NCBI GenBank assembly: GCA_023957155.1
Contig: JAMLHK010000001.1
Coordinates: 587,169 to 651,168 of the forward strand
Reading direction: 5' to 3'
DNA: 64,000 bases
From: Chitinophagaceae bacterium
GTDB taxonomy: Bacteria; Bacteroidota; Bacteroidia; Chitinophagales; Chitinophagaceae
Both the position numbers and the translations under genes were made by a program. The notes beneath the pieces are model-generated. The model was given only the letters and a program-made list of their open reading frames with translations, was not told the origin of the DNA and ran no database searches. Shown one piece after another: positions 1 through 7,082 of the stretch. How positions within the stretch are numbered: the first letter of the stretch is position 1; each line of letters begins with the position of its first letter.

Positions 1-183
1 TTTTAGCCTGAGCCAGAAACCAAATGCAAATACCAGGGGAAGTCCCAAAAAAAAGGTCAATACCAGTACAAGCAGCTTACCCATGTGGTTGCGCACTTCC
101 TCGTATAGCCAGCCGAGGCTTACCACAGTTTTAGCATTGCTTAAACTGGCTTCAAAAGGCGGGTATGCGCTTGGAGCAAACAT
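1..183 (-). CDS. Membrane protein of unknown function (5' part, cut by window edge)
   Basis: An open frame starts with ATG at 183-181 and runs off the left edge, showing 61 codons without a stop. The first 36 residues are mixed polar and hydrophobic. Residues 37-57 form one strongly hydrophobic segment ending in WLRLK, so a single membrane helix follows a short leading domain, with the remainder of the protein out of view. I do not recognise the family. It may be the chromosomal gene next to the integrated element or part of it. The frame is credible because it is continuous and the next 200 bases upstream are A/T-rich and non-coding. Confidence 0.5.
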   Translation of the reverse strand, partial: MFAPSAYPPFEASLSNAKTVVSLGWLYEEVRNHMGKLLVLVLTFFLGLPLVFAFGFWLRLK

Positions 184-274
184 GGTAGTTAGGCGTTAAA
201 GTACGAGGGTTTAAATAGGAACCGGACAATTGTATAGCACAATTATAATACAAAATTGCGATTATTTACAAAAA

Positions 275-292
275 TACCGGTATATACCGGTA
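275..292. repeat. Perfect 18-bp palindrome in intergenic region 184-381
   Basis: TACCGGTATATACCGGTA is its own reverse complement. Two more ACCGG-type words lie nearby, at 211-216 and 356-361. The palindrome lies between the minus-strand partial gene (start at 183) and the end of the BRCT gene (382), so it could be an operator for the former. Nothing else is evident in this 200-base gap. Confidence 0.45.
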
Positions 293-381
293 AAATTAAC
301 TGAAAATAGTATTTTTCCCTGCACCATGTATTATAGCCCGGCCGCCGGCAAATTTACCGGTTGTCATTATTTGGCAATTTT

Positions 382-1281
382 CTATGCTGACTTTGAGATT
401 AGTGTTTCCATCACATCGTACAGGTCAAATTCATGAACAATTACTATGGGGTTTCCCGCCTTTCGCAGTTTCGTTACTTCTTCTACTTTCCTGCCATAGC
501 ATGTATATACCCAATGTTCGTTTTTGTTATCACAAACAACTAAATAATCAACTGATTTGCTTATAGAGTTAACAGCATAGCCACCATACAATTCAATCTT
601 TTCTGCAATTTCCTTTCTCTTATATTTTTTACTAATACCTGTAATGCAAAAAGTTTTTTCACAAATTGTTATATCGGGGTCAATTTGATAAAATCCATTT
701 GTAACAGATTTTAAATTGCTAACATTTTCATTTCCTGATAACTCTTTGCATAAAACCAATAGTGCACCTCTGTTGTGTTCGGATGGTTTGTTTATGAAGC
801 ATGTCACCGAATTGTATAATTCGTCATAAGGCCATTTATTTTGTAATGATGTATTTTCCTCTAACCAGTCGCTAAGATGTTCTATCTCCCTGTTGTTCAA
901 ATCATCATCTATGGTAATTCCATTAATCAGGCCCAATAATGATTGTATTTTAGGCGCTGTATCTTTATGATACTTTATTCCCTCAATCGTATTGTTGCAA
1001 AGCCATATTAAATTTTTACACTCATCCGCTGATAGATAATTATCTTCCAAAGCAGTTTCAAGGTTTTCAAATACAGATCGGTAAATAGGTTTTCCTTTAA
1101 ACTGATTGTTTTCGTTCATCCATTTGATAATGCCAGAATGTTCTAACTTATTAATGATTCCATCACATTTAACCCCTTCCAAAATTCCGGAAAGGATACG
1201 AAGATTTTTTTCAATGGTATGATTTATCATGTATTTGGTATAGCTGCCGTCATCGTATTTGTTCAATTTATTTAGGTCCAT
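382..1281 (-). CDS. BRCT-domain protein
   Basis: This is a 299-residue protein. Its C-terminal part, from about residue 205, reads as a BRCT domain of the DNA ligase (LigA) type: a first strand with CITGISKKYKRKEIAEKIE, a GGYAVNSISKSVDYLVV core, then the GRKVEEVTKLRKAGNPIVIV region. BRCT domains bind phosphopeptides or DNA ends in repair and replication proteins. The first 200 residues are mostly helical and not recognised; there is no ligase or nuclease motif. Similar BRCT-ended proteins are common near phage-like and mobile regions of Bacteroidota. The start (ATG at 1281) is the first in frame, and the gene stands alone on its strand. Confidence 0.8.
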   Translation of the reverse strand: MDLNKLNKYDDGSYTKYMINHTIEKNLRILSGILEGVKCDGIINKLEHSGIIKWMNENNQFKGKPIYRSVFENLETALEDNYLSADECKNLIWLCNNTIEGIKYHKDTAPKIQSLLGLINGITIDDDLNNREIEHLSDWLEENTSLQNKWPYDELYNSVTCFINKPSEHNRGALLVLCKELSGNENVSNLKSVTNGFYQIDPDITICEKTFCITGISKKYKRKEIAEKIELYGGYAVNSISKSVDYLVVCDNKNEHWVYTCYGRKVEEVTKLRKAGNPIVIVHEFDLYDVMETLISKSA

Positions 1282-1366
1282 CGGTGAAGTTTAATCAGTC
1301 AACGACTATAAGATTGTTGGCGTATTTTTCATCACTTCTTTTTATCAAATGGCAAAAAATAACAAA

Positions 1367-1390
1367 GCATACAATAATTAAATTGTATGC
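1367..1390 (-). terminator. Rho-independent terminator of the repressor gene
   Basis: Arms GCATACAAT (1367-1375) and ATTGTATGC (1382-1390) form a 9-bp perfect stem with a 6-base loop. On the minus strand it is followed by a T-rich run (1351-1366). It lies 40 bases past the stop of the minus-strand gene at 1430-1963. Confidence 0.7.
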
Positions 1391-1429
1391 TCACCAAACC
1401 CTTATTTGTAATGAAAAAAAATCCCTGCC

Positions 1430-1963
1430 TTACATGCCTGCGGGTGTGTCCGCTTGGAGCTGTCGCGCTACAACATCGTTCAGCGCTTTGCTTGTTTCTT
1501 CTCTCACCATTTCCAAATTCCGTTTCTGAACCGTTGCCAGTGTTTTGGCTCCCAGGTCAGTTAAAACGGTTAGCTGTGCCCGGTTCAATCGTTGCGCCAC
1601 AAGTAGCTCGGCTAAATTAGCGCTGATGATTTCATGCATCTGCTTTTGCATTTGTTCGAGCATGATGCGATCCCGCTCCAATAGTTCTATGTATTTTTTA
1701 TTATCCGATTTCTCCTGATAGTTTCCTGGTCCAATATCCTCATTTTGCGAAAATGTTCCACGTGAAACTTTTTTTAAACTTTCAGAAAATACACTATAGA
1801 ACCTTCTCAAAAAATCTTCTGTAGGCTTTCTTTTTTTATTTAGATAGCTGCTAACATTCCCTTTTGGCTCACCTGTAGCCTTTACTATAGCTGCATTCGG
1901 AAACCTGAGTTTTAGCGAAGCAACATCTTCATAAAATGCATCTATCTCATTTTGTGTAATCAT
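1430..1963 (-). CDS. XRE-like helix-turn-helix repressor
   Basis: The protein has 177 residues. Residues 17-60 look like a divergent Cro/CI-type helix-turn-helix: an ATGEPKGNVSSYL recognition region, then NKKRKPTEDFLRRFYSVF. The C-terminal half is rich in heptad-like Leu/Met/Gln (about residues 90-135), suggesting coiled-coil oligomerisation. The gene is divergent from the small-gene operon that begins at 2064. The shared 100-bp region holds a strong rightward promoter overlapped by an inverted repeat, the layout of a phage or ICE genetic switch. I infer that it represses the rightward operon and perhaps the serine recombinase. It ends at a clear terminator. Confidence 0.7.
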   Translation of the reverse strand: MITQNEIDAFYEDVASLKLRFPNAAIVKATGEPKGNVSSYLNKKRKPTEDFLRRFYSVFSESLKKVSRGTFSQNEDIGPGNYQEKSDNKKYIELLERDRIMLEQMQKQMHEIISANLAELLVAQRLNRAQLTVLTDLGAKTLATVQKRNLEMVREETSKALNDVVARQLQADTPAGM

Positions 1964-1990
1964 CCAATATTTTAAAATAAAAAAAAGTTA

Positions 1991-2005
1991 TTCAAAAGTT
2001 TTGAA
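1991..2005. promoter_or_regulatory. Candidate operator for the divergent repressor
   Basis: TTCAAAAGTTTTGAA is a perfect inverted repeat with 7-base arms and one central base. It overlaps the -33 element of the rightward promoter, so a bound repressor would block RNA polymerase. Assignment to the 1430-1963 product is inferred from position. Confidence 0.5.
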
Positions 2006-2030
2006 ATGTTCTCAAATAGTTTTATATTTG
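2000..2030 (+). promoter_or_regulatory. Bacteroidota-type promoter of the small-gene operon
   Basis: TTTG (2000-2003), 19 bases, then TATATTTG (2023-2030) match the TTTG-N19-TAnnTTTG consensus of the Bacteroidota primary sigma factor. The first gene starts 34 bases downstream. Confidence 0.65.
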
Positions 2031-2063
2031 CTTCCGTATTCGTTTTTAACTAATTCCAAATAT

Positions 2064-2309
2064 ATGAATTTAAGTGAACGTGCAATTTCTGCTATAAGGC
2101 ATAACATTAAGTGCATTGCGGCTCTTATGGTGGAATTTAACAGAGGGCAGTGGACAATACAAGACTGGTTAGATCCTGATCATAAGTTTCATTGTCAACT
2201 TGTGCAGATGACTTCATTGCGAATCATCTCGGAATATACTGGTTTGTCCAAGGATGAAATTTTGGAAGAAATTCCTTCTGATGCTGAGCGATTGCCAACA
2301 GCAGTATAA
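2064..2309 (+). CDS. Small hypothetical protein, first gene of the element's early operon
   Basis: It encodes 81 residues from ATG 2064. An upstream ATG at 2001 in the same frame is rejected because it lies within the promoter, upstream of the likely transcription start. The protein is mainly helical, with LSERAISAIRHNIKCIAALM at its start and SEYTGLSKDEILEEIPSD near its end. The latter resembles the 'sense codon-like' tails of small phage regulatory proteins, but I do not recognise a family. As the first gene behind the repressor-controlled promoter it may regulate or excise the element. Confidence 0.65.
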   Translation: MNLSERAISAIRHNIKCIAALMVEFNRGQWTIQDWLDPDHKFHCQLVQMTSLRIISEYTGLSKDEILEEIPSDAERLPTAV

Positions 2310-2380
2310 TGTCGTAAAAATACTAAGTAGATTTTCTTATTTATACACCCTATCGAATTAATTACCAAAAGTTAAACCCC

Positions 2381-2578
2381 ATGCCGCGTCCTATAACCCT
2401 TAAAACGATACAGGAGCATCATGAGTGTGTTTGCGGTCGTAACGAAGTTGAAAGCTATGAGCAATTGTTAAGATGGCAGGATTTGAAAGGATACAAGAGA
2501 AGGAAGTGTAAAACCAGCGGTTCGCGGTTTTGGTTCATCAAAATAAATTATTCAACCTGTAATTGTAACGAGATATGA
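2381..2578 (+). CDS. Small Cys-containing hypothetical protein
   Basis: It encodes 65 residues with five cysteines: CVC near residue 17, one at 44 and CNC near the end. The centre is very basic (KGYKRRKCKTSG). The cysteine spacing does not make a clear zinc ribbon. The stop overlaps the next start by ATGA (2575-2578), which suggests translational coupling and supports this as a real gene. I do not recognise the function. Confidence 0.5.
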   Translation: MPRPITLKTIQEHHECVCGRNEVESYEQLLRWQDLKGYKRRKCKTSGSRFWFIKINYSTCNCNEI

Positions 2579-2814
2579 AAACCTTCCCAGGTGCAGAAAA
2601 GTTAACGCCCGATGAATTAAAGGTGGTTGAGCGGCTTAAAGGGGTAGAGCGTAGTTCAGTTTTTGGTATCATGATCGGTAACGTAATGGCCCGGCCACAT
2701 CCGGTTATTATTCGTCAGTTGATTGCTGATATCAAATCACAGTGTGAGGATGCACCGGAAGTTGTGTGTGAAATGCTGGGCTTTAAAACATTTCTTTCCA
2801 TTGTAAAGCTGTGA
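2575..2814 (+). CDS. Small hypothetical protein
   Basis: It encodes 79 residues. An acidic start (LTPDELKVVERLKGVERSS) is followed by a hydrophobic helix and a cysteine-containing tail (CEDAPEVVCEMLGF). It is coupled to the preceding gene through a 4-base overlap and to a tiny membrane peptide gene 3 bases downstream. It belongs to the early operon of the serine-recombinase module. No family is recognised. Confidence 0.55.
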   Translation: MKTFPGAEKLTPDELKVVERLKGVERSSVFGIMIGNVMARPHPVIIRQLIADIKSQCEDAPEVVCEMLGFKTFLSIVKL

Positions 2815-2817
2815 TAC

Positions 2818-2910
2818 ATGGATTATCATCTTTTGTTAAATGTTTTACTCTGCATACTGGTTTACGTGTTTTTCAGGGTTGTTTTTTGGGAGAAAGATAA
2901 TGAGATGTAA
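2818..2910 (+). CDS. 30-residue single-helix membrane peptide
   Basis: ATG at 2818 follows the stop of the previous gene by 3 bases, and TAA is at 2908-2910. The peptide begins MDYHLLLNVLLCILVYVFF and ends with a charged tail, the typical form of a one-helix membrane microprotein. The tight spacing implies translational coupling. Small hydrophobic peptides at this place in mobile elements can be holin-like, toxin-like or regulatory; the sequence does not decide among these. Very short length keeps confidence moderate. Confidence 0.45.
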   Translation: MDYHLLLNVLLCILVYVFFRVVFWEKDNEM

Positions 2911-2996
2911 AATTTTGCATATTGAGGTATCATCAGTCCCTGGTATTCCTGCCGGGGAAATTTTAACCGCTTTTAGTCCAATTGCTTTTTTTAACG

Positions 2997-3033
2997 GGGG
3001 CGGCTTTAAATATGAATTTGGATCAGCCGCCCC
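2997..3033 (+). other. GC-rich hairpin in the gap before the repeat-protein gene
   Basis: GGGGCGGCT (2997-3005) pairs perfectly with AGCCGCCCC (3025-3033), leaving a 19-base loop. There is no U-run after it, so it is more likely an RNA-stabilising or attenuating hairpin than a terminator. The rest of 2911-3068 shows no convincing gene. Confidence 0.45.
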
Positions 3034-3068
3034 TACTTTAGACTGGAATACCCTTAAAGTTAATTTAT

Positions 3069-3779
3069 ATGGCAGAATTTAAAGATTTAAAAAAGAAAAT
3101 TACTGATAAAGCAAAAGAGCAAAATGCCTGTTCCGAACAGTATAGAGCTGCTTTAAGGTCCGGATCTATTGAGGATTTGTTATCTGTTGTTATCCGCAAT
3201 ATGGAATGGTGTGTTCGTAATAAAGTAGTTAATGGAGATATTTTAATTGAATTTGGCATTGATCTTTTACAGGCAAACGGGGTGTATGTGGGCTATAAAG
3301 GTTCAGTTAAAACAGATAAAGATGTTTGGGTTTTCAAATCTAAAATTGATGCCATAGAGGCATTGCCTAACTCCACCATAAACCGGGTAGTGAGCTGGGA
3401 GAACTCCACCATAAATGAGGTAGTGAGCAGGGATAACTCCACCATAAACCGGGTAGTGAGCAGGGATAACTCCACCATAAACCGGGTAGTGAGCAGGGAT
3501 AACTCCACCATAAACCGGGTAGTGAGCTGGGAGAACTCCACCATAAATGAGGTAGTGAGCTGGGAGAACTCCACCATAAATGAGGTAGTGAGCAGGGATA
3601 ACTCCACCATAAACCGGGTAGTGAGCGGGGATAACTCCACCATAAACCTTTCGGGAAACAATATCCCTAAAAAAATTGACGTAAACGGAAGCGGTATTGT
3701 AAGGGACTTAACTAAGCGTAAGATTTATATATATAAATCCAGGTTTGAAATTGTTGAATTATTGGATAACGAAAGCTAA
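3069..3779 (+). CDS. Tandem-repeat protein with 11-residue NSTINxVVSxx units
   Basis: The protein has 236 residues in three parts. Residues 1-100 form a helical, Lys/Glu-rich domain. Residues 101-193 are eight complete 11-residue repeats (NSTINRVVSRD and variants) plus a partial ninth. Residues 197-236 are a basic C-terminal segment. The regular spacing of small and beta-branched residues, and the single-step variation (R/E at position 6, RD/WE/GD at the end), fit a beta-solenoid stalk like those in phage and surface proteins. This is inferred, not recognised as a named family. There is no signal peptide. The DNA repeats are almost identical, so copy number could change by slippage. Confidence 0.7.
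   Translation: MAEFKDLKKKITDKAKEQNACSEQYRAALRSGSIEDLLSVVIRNMEWCVRNKVVNGDILIEFGIDLLQANGVYVGYKGSVKTDKDVWVFKSKIDAIEALPNSTINRVVSWENSTINEVVSRDNSTINRVVSRDNSTINRVVSRDNSTINRVVSWENSTINEVVSWENSTINEVVSRDNSTINRVVSGDNSTINLSGNNIPKKIDVNGSGIVRDLTKRKIYIYKSRFEIVELLDNES
3369..3647 (+). repeat. 33-bp coding minisatellite (8 full units plus a partial)
   Basis: Each unit begins AACTCCACCATAAA and continues with CCGGGTAGTGAGC or the TGAGGTAGTGAGC variant. Units abut without spacers and keep the reading frame (33 = 11 codons). Variants are mosaic: R/E at position 6 and RD, WE or GD at positions 10-11 recur in shuffled order, as expected from recombination between units. Both strands are open here because the unit length is a multiple of three. 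Confidence 0.95.
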
Positions 3780-3785
3780 AGCATT

Positions 3786-3839
3786 AATGTCCTGGGCCGG
3801 GTACCCGAGATAGGTCTAAAGCAGGCAAACCCCGACATT
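3786..3839 (+). ncRNA. Candidate structured leader before the SSB-like gene
   Basis: AATGTC (3786-3791) pairs with GACATT (3834-3839), and GGG (3794-3796) with CCC (3830-3832), giving an interrupted closing stem. Inside lies CGGGTACCCG. A second short hairpin with GGGGA/TCCCC arms follows before the start at 3912. The 132-base gap is long for this tightly packed operon, which suggests a regulatory leader. This is fold-by-eye only. Confidence 0.3.
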
Positions 3840-3911
3840 TTGAATTGAAAGCATAAGTACATATTCATTAACCGGGGAAGGCTGGTCTATCCCCTAAAAT
3901 TATACATTGAA

Positions 3912-4511
3912 ATGGGTTTTGATGATTTTCAGGAAAGGAAATATTGCGGTATAAGAAACGGTAAAATTATATATAAAGATGATGCAGGTGTTATAAATGA
4001 AAAGAGATCCGTGTCAGGGTTACTAACAAATGTTTTTGTTAAAAGAAATGGTAAGTATGGTCCTGAATTTCATATAGAGCTGTATGATAAATGCTATTAT
4101 CACCTGCAGATGTTTTTAAATAGTGGATATGCCAGGGCGTTTTTATGCATCATGAAAAACATTTCACCGGCACAAAATATAACCATTCGACCAAATGCGC
4201 AGGCAGACGAAAACGGAAAGGTGCGGCAAAGTTTAATGTTATACCAGGATGGGCAGGTATTGAAGTGGTATTATAAGAAAGATGTGAATGGCTTACCCTC
4301 CCCTGAAGCTGATATATTAAAAGACAAAAACGGGGTTGAGTATGAAGGATGGAATTATAACAGCCAGACAGAATTTTTATTGAAAGCAATGGAAGAATTT
4401 AAGGTATTGCTGATACCTAATAAGGTGCGGCAAAGAAACGAAAGTACAGCATTGATTAAGGGGGATATGCCCACTATTGATAGTGATATAGAGGATGATT
4501 TACCTTTTTAG
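3912..4511 (+). CDS. Probable single-stranded-DNA-binding protein (SSB-type acidic tail)
   Basis: The protein has 199 residues. The body (about 1-160) is rich in aromatic residues and beta-strand-like segments without a recognisable catalytic motif. The C-terminus ends DSDIEDDLPF, the acidic peptide ending in P-F by which bacterial and phage SSB proteins recruit replication and repair partners. A single tail motif is weak alone, but together with the basic/aromatic body and the location in a phage-like module it makes a single-strand-binding or annealing role likely. The stop is 2 bases from the next start, so the genes are co-translated. Confidence 0.55.
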   Translation: MGFDDFQERKYCGIRNGKIIYKDDAGVINEKRSVSGLLTNVFVKRNGKYGPEFHIELYDKCYYHLQMFLNSGYARAFLCIMKNISPAQNITIRPNAQADENGKVRQSLMLYQDGQVLKWYYKKDVNGLPSPEADILKDKNGVEYEGWNYNSQTEFLLKAMEEFKVLLIPNKVRQRNESTALIKGDMPTIDSDIEDDLPF

Positions 4512-4513
4512 AT

Positions 4514-4732
4514 ATGTTTTCGGGAGATGGAAATAACAAACCGGTTAAAGTATACGATTGCAGTTTGCCCTTGCCAGACCGAAAAGATAAGGTTAGGGAA
4601 TTTGCAAGCGTTTCCCAGGCAAGTAATTTCCTGTACGTATCCCGGAAAGTAGTACTAAGGTCTGCAAGAACGAAAACACGTGTTTTCTCTGAAACATTAG
4701 GAAAGGAATTTACAATCAGGTATAGTAATTAA
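4514..4732 (+). CDS. Small basic protein, possibly NUMOD-like DNA-binding
   Basis: It encodes 72 residues. The middle (EFASVSQASNFLYVSRKVVLRSARTKTRV) resembles NUMOD-type motifs found in phage homing and replication proteins, where '.F.S..EA...L.VS...I......' forms a small helix-turn-helix. The match is partial and I treat it as a hint. The gene begins 2 bases after the SSB-like gene and ends 10 bases before the next. Confidence 0.5.
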   Translation: MFSGDGNNKPVKVYDCSLPLPDRKDKVREFASVSQASNFLYVSRKVVLRSARTKTRVFSETLGKEFTIRYSN

Positions 4733-4742
4733 ATTTTGATAT

Positions 4743-4994
4743 ATGGAAGATTTTCATGAAGGACTTAGCAGATCAAGAAAAATTGTGATGGATGCTGTAG
4801 CAAAAAGTGAAAGCTTTATCTTTTTTAGCATAGTGGATAATGATACGGTCGTTGGGTCAACAGTTGGCAGTGACAGGGCGCATGCCAATTTATTGATATC
4901 GCTTGCAGCGCGTGATCCTGGTTTTGCAGAATTATTGATAAGGGTTGGCGCAGAAGTTGAGAAAAAGAGAGTGGTTCCATTTGGTAAAAATTAA
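4743..4994 (+). CDS. Small hypothetical protein
   Basis: It encodes 83 residues without recognised motifs. A central stretch (SFIFFSIVDNDTVVGSTVGSDRAHANLLISLAA) alternates beta and helix. The C-terminus is basic (KKRVVPFG). It sits between closely spaced genes of the element, with 9 bases to the next, so co-transcription is clear. The function is unknown. Confidence 0.5.
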   Translation: MEDFHEGLSRSRKIVMDAVAKSESFIFFSIVDNDTVVGSTVGSDRAHANLLISLAARDPGFAELLIRVGAEVEKKRVVPFGKN

Positions 4995-5003
4995 ATCAAT
5001 TAT

Positions 5004-5390
5004 ATGACAACAATAGCAACGCCGAATACTTTGGTAAGCCTTGCCACTAAAAAGAGTTCCGAAATAATTCGCCATGAGTTTACGAAGGACGAATTAATTA
5101 TGATGAAGGATACCATTACGCACAACCTGGAAGTATTGCGGAAAAAACAGCAGGAGTTAAAAAACATTAAGCAGGAATTTAAAGGGGAAATGAAGCCTTT
5201 ATATGCAGAAAACGAATTGCTGTTGGAAAATGTAATCCGTGGGTTTGCTGATACTGAAAAAATGGTGCTATTGGTTCCGGATTATGAAAATAAGATTATG
5301 GAATTGTATGATGAAGATACCGGTTTAAAGGTGGGTGAGCGCCGAATGCTCATGAGTGAATTTCAGTTAGAAATGAATTTTCCTAAATAA
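5004..5390 (+). CDS. Coiled-coil hypothetical protein
   Basis: The protein has 128 residues. Residues 30-75 are a heptad-patterned helical region rich in Lys, Glu and Leu (HNLEVLRKKQQELKNIKQEF), and the C-terminal third is mixed beta. It resembles small phage-encoded proteins of unknown function and has no enzymatic motif. It lies 9 bases after its neighbour and 7 bases before the next small gene. Confidence 0.55.
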   Translation: MTTIATPNTLVSLATKKSSEIIRHEFTKDELIMMKDTITHNLEVLRKKQQELKNIKQEFKGEMKPLYAENELLLENVIRGFADTEKMVLLVPDYENKIMELYDEDTGLKVGERRMLMSEFQLEMNFPK

Positions 5391-5397
5391 AAATTCG

Positions 5398-5547
5398 ATG
5401 AACAGTAAGCCGTGCCCGGAAAAGCCAATGCAAGCTATAAAACCTGTAAATCAGAATGTTGCGAAAGTGAAGAAAATACTATCTCCACCAGAAGAAGCAT
5501 TTTTGAAAATGCTGGCTAAGGCTTATGTGAAAAGTATTTTATCTTAA
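5398..5547 (+). CDS. 49-residue basic hypothetical peptide
   Basis: ATG at 5398 and TAA at 5545-5547, fitting exactly between its neighbours (7 bases after the one, 14 before the serine recombinase). It reads MNSKPCPEKPMQAIKPV then a basic helix ending AKAYVKSILS. The tight spacing and the lack of any other frame in the gap support it. It could be a recombination directionality factor, since these are small, basic and usually next to the recombinase, but nothing in the sequence proves this. Confidence 0.45.
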   Translation: MNSKPCPEKPMQAIKPVNQNVAKVKKILSPPEEAFLKMLAKAYVKSILS

Positions 5548-5561
5548 CCCAAATTTTAAAC

Positions 5562-7082
5562 ATGAAAAAGGCGGTAGGATACATACGGATAAGCGACAAA
5601 GATCAAAGCAACTTTTCCATTGATGCACAAAAAAAGCACATCTATGATTATGCGAATAAGCATAATACTGATATCGTTTCATTTTTTATTGATGATGGTA
5701 AAAGTGCTAAGAATTTCGACCGACCTAACTGGCGGCAGTTAGAGGAATTTATACGGCAGCATTTCCGGCAAATAGATTATCTCATTGTTGTTAAATATGA
5801 TCGTTTTTCACGCAATGCGTCCGAAGGCTTGCATAAAATCGAGATGCTTGAGCGCAGGTTTAAAATTATTATAGCTTCTGTATTTGAACAGATGTTTATA
5901 GACTATGATTCTCCTTTTTTCTTTAAGCAGCGGGCCGATATGCTTGTGAATGCAGAATTTGAGCTGCATGTTATTCGTGATCGTACCAGGTTTGGAATGC
6001 ATCATGCCTTGAGTGAGGGTAGGTATGTTAGTATGGCTCCATACGGGTATAAAAATACCCGGGACGAAAACAAGAAGCCTCTAATTGTTGTTGATGAAGC
6101 AAGGGCGATAATAGTTAAAAAAATTTTTGAGGATTATTTATCAGGTGTTCCCACCATAGAAATATATCGGCAGGCTAAAGCATTGGGGTTGTCTTTGCGT
6201 GGCCACAGTACAATTCCTGACATTTTAAAGAACCCGGTATATGCTGGAATGGTAAATGTGCCGGCATATCGAAAAGAGCCTGCAAAGATCGTAAAAGCTA
6301 TTCATGAGCCTATTGTAAGTGAAACAATGTGGTGGGAATGTCAACGCCGGTTAGGAGTTTTGAAAAATAGAACAGTATTGAATGAATCTGTGCCCTTAAG
6401 GAGCATTCTGCATTGTGAACATGGTATACCGCTTACGGCAGGAGAAAGCCGGGGAAGGTCCCATAAGTACTGGTATTATAAGTCCAATCATTGTGGGTTG
6501 AATGTGAGCGCTAAAAGAATCCATGATAAGTTTGATGAGCTTTTGAAAAACTTAAGCCTGGAAGATGAGTATATCAACTTTCTTAAAAAGGAATCTGCGG
6601 ATGAAATGGAAGTGTTGCTAAAGGAGCGTAATCGTAATTTAAAATCCTGTAAATCCGGATTATCCAAGCTTGAAAATGATATAACCCGTTTGGAAGAAAA
6701 ATTCTTTTCTGACCAAATAAACCACGATACCTATACAAAATGGAGTAAGATATACCAGTCTCAAATTGGTGCTTTACGGAATGATTTAACCCGTTTGGAA
6801 TCAGGATATGATCATTACTGGAAGCTTTACAATGCACAGTTATACAAGCTTTCAGATATTCATTACCTGTACTACAAAATGGATTTATTGGATAAGAGGC
6901 TATTTGTTAAACAGGTGTTCAACTCCACATTGTATTATTGTAACGATGTTTATCGAACCGCTTACTTATTGGATATTTTAAGACATAACGAATTGATATT
7001 AAAAGAAAAACAGTTGCTTTATATTGATGATAAAATCAATAAAAACAACTGCTTTGCAGTGGGTGCCCCGGAACGGAGTTGA
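5562..7082 (+). CDS. Large serine recombinase (site-specific integrase)
   Basis: The protein has 506 residues with the resolvase/invertase catalytic domain first. YIRIS places the catalytic serine at residue 11, and DRFSRNASEGL carries the conserved arginines. A 'Recombinase' domain follows (about 160-270, RGHSTIPDILKNPVYAGMV), then a zinc-ribbon-like region with only a few cysteines, and a coiled coil (about 350-420). It would integrate and excise the small-gene module to its left. The last codons, about 501 to the stop, lie within a tRNA-Leu fragment, so the natural C-terminus may have been altered by a later integration. Length is normal for the family (450-600). Confidence 0.92.
   Translation: MKKAVGYIRISDKDQSNFSIDAQKKHIYDYANKHNTDIVSFFIDDGKSAKNFDRPNWRQLEEFIRQHFRQIDYLIVVKYDRFSRNASEGLHKIEMLERRFKIIIASVFEQMFIDYDSPFFFKQRADMLVNAEFELHVIRDRTRFGMHHALSEGRYVSMAPYGYKNTRDENKKPLIVVDEARAIIVKKIFEDYLSGVPTIEIYRQAKALGLSLRGHSTIPDILKNPVYAGMVNVPAYRKEPAKIVKAIHEPIVSETMWWECQRRLGVLKNRTVLNESVPLRSILHCEHGIPLTAGESRGRSHKYWYYKSNHCGLNVSAKRIHDKFDELLKNLSLEDEYINFLKKESADEMEVLLKERNRNLKSCKSGLSKLENDITRLEEKFFSDQINHDTYTKWSKIYQSQIGALRNDLTRLESGYDHYWKLYNAQLYKLSDIHYLYYKMDLLDKRLFVKQVFNSTLYYCNDVYRTAYLLDILRHNELILKEKQLLYIDDKINKNNCFAVGAPERS

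Noticed and set aside
2840-3082. 80-codon plus-strand frame before the repeat gene
   Set aside because: It overlaps both the coupled membrane peptide and the next gene and covers the GC-rich hairpin; composition is not gene-like.
3369-3647. Regular 33-bp repeats resembling a CRISPR array
   Set aside because: The units abut without unique spacers and stay in one reading frame, so this is a coding minisatellite.
3293-3661. Open minus-strand frame across the minisatellite
   Set aside because: Both strands are open because the unit is 33 bp; the frame has no start context and no operon fit.
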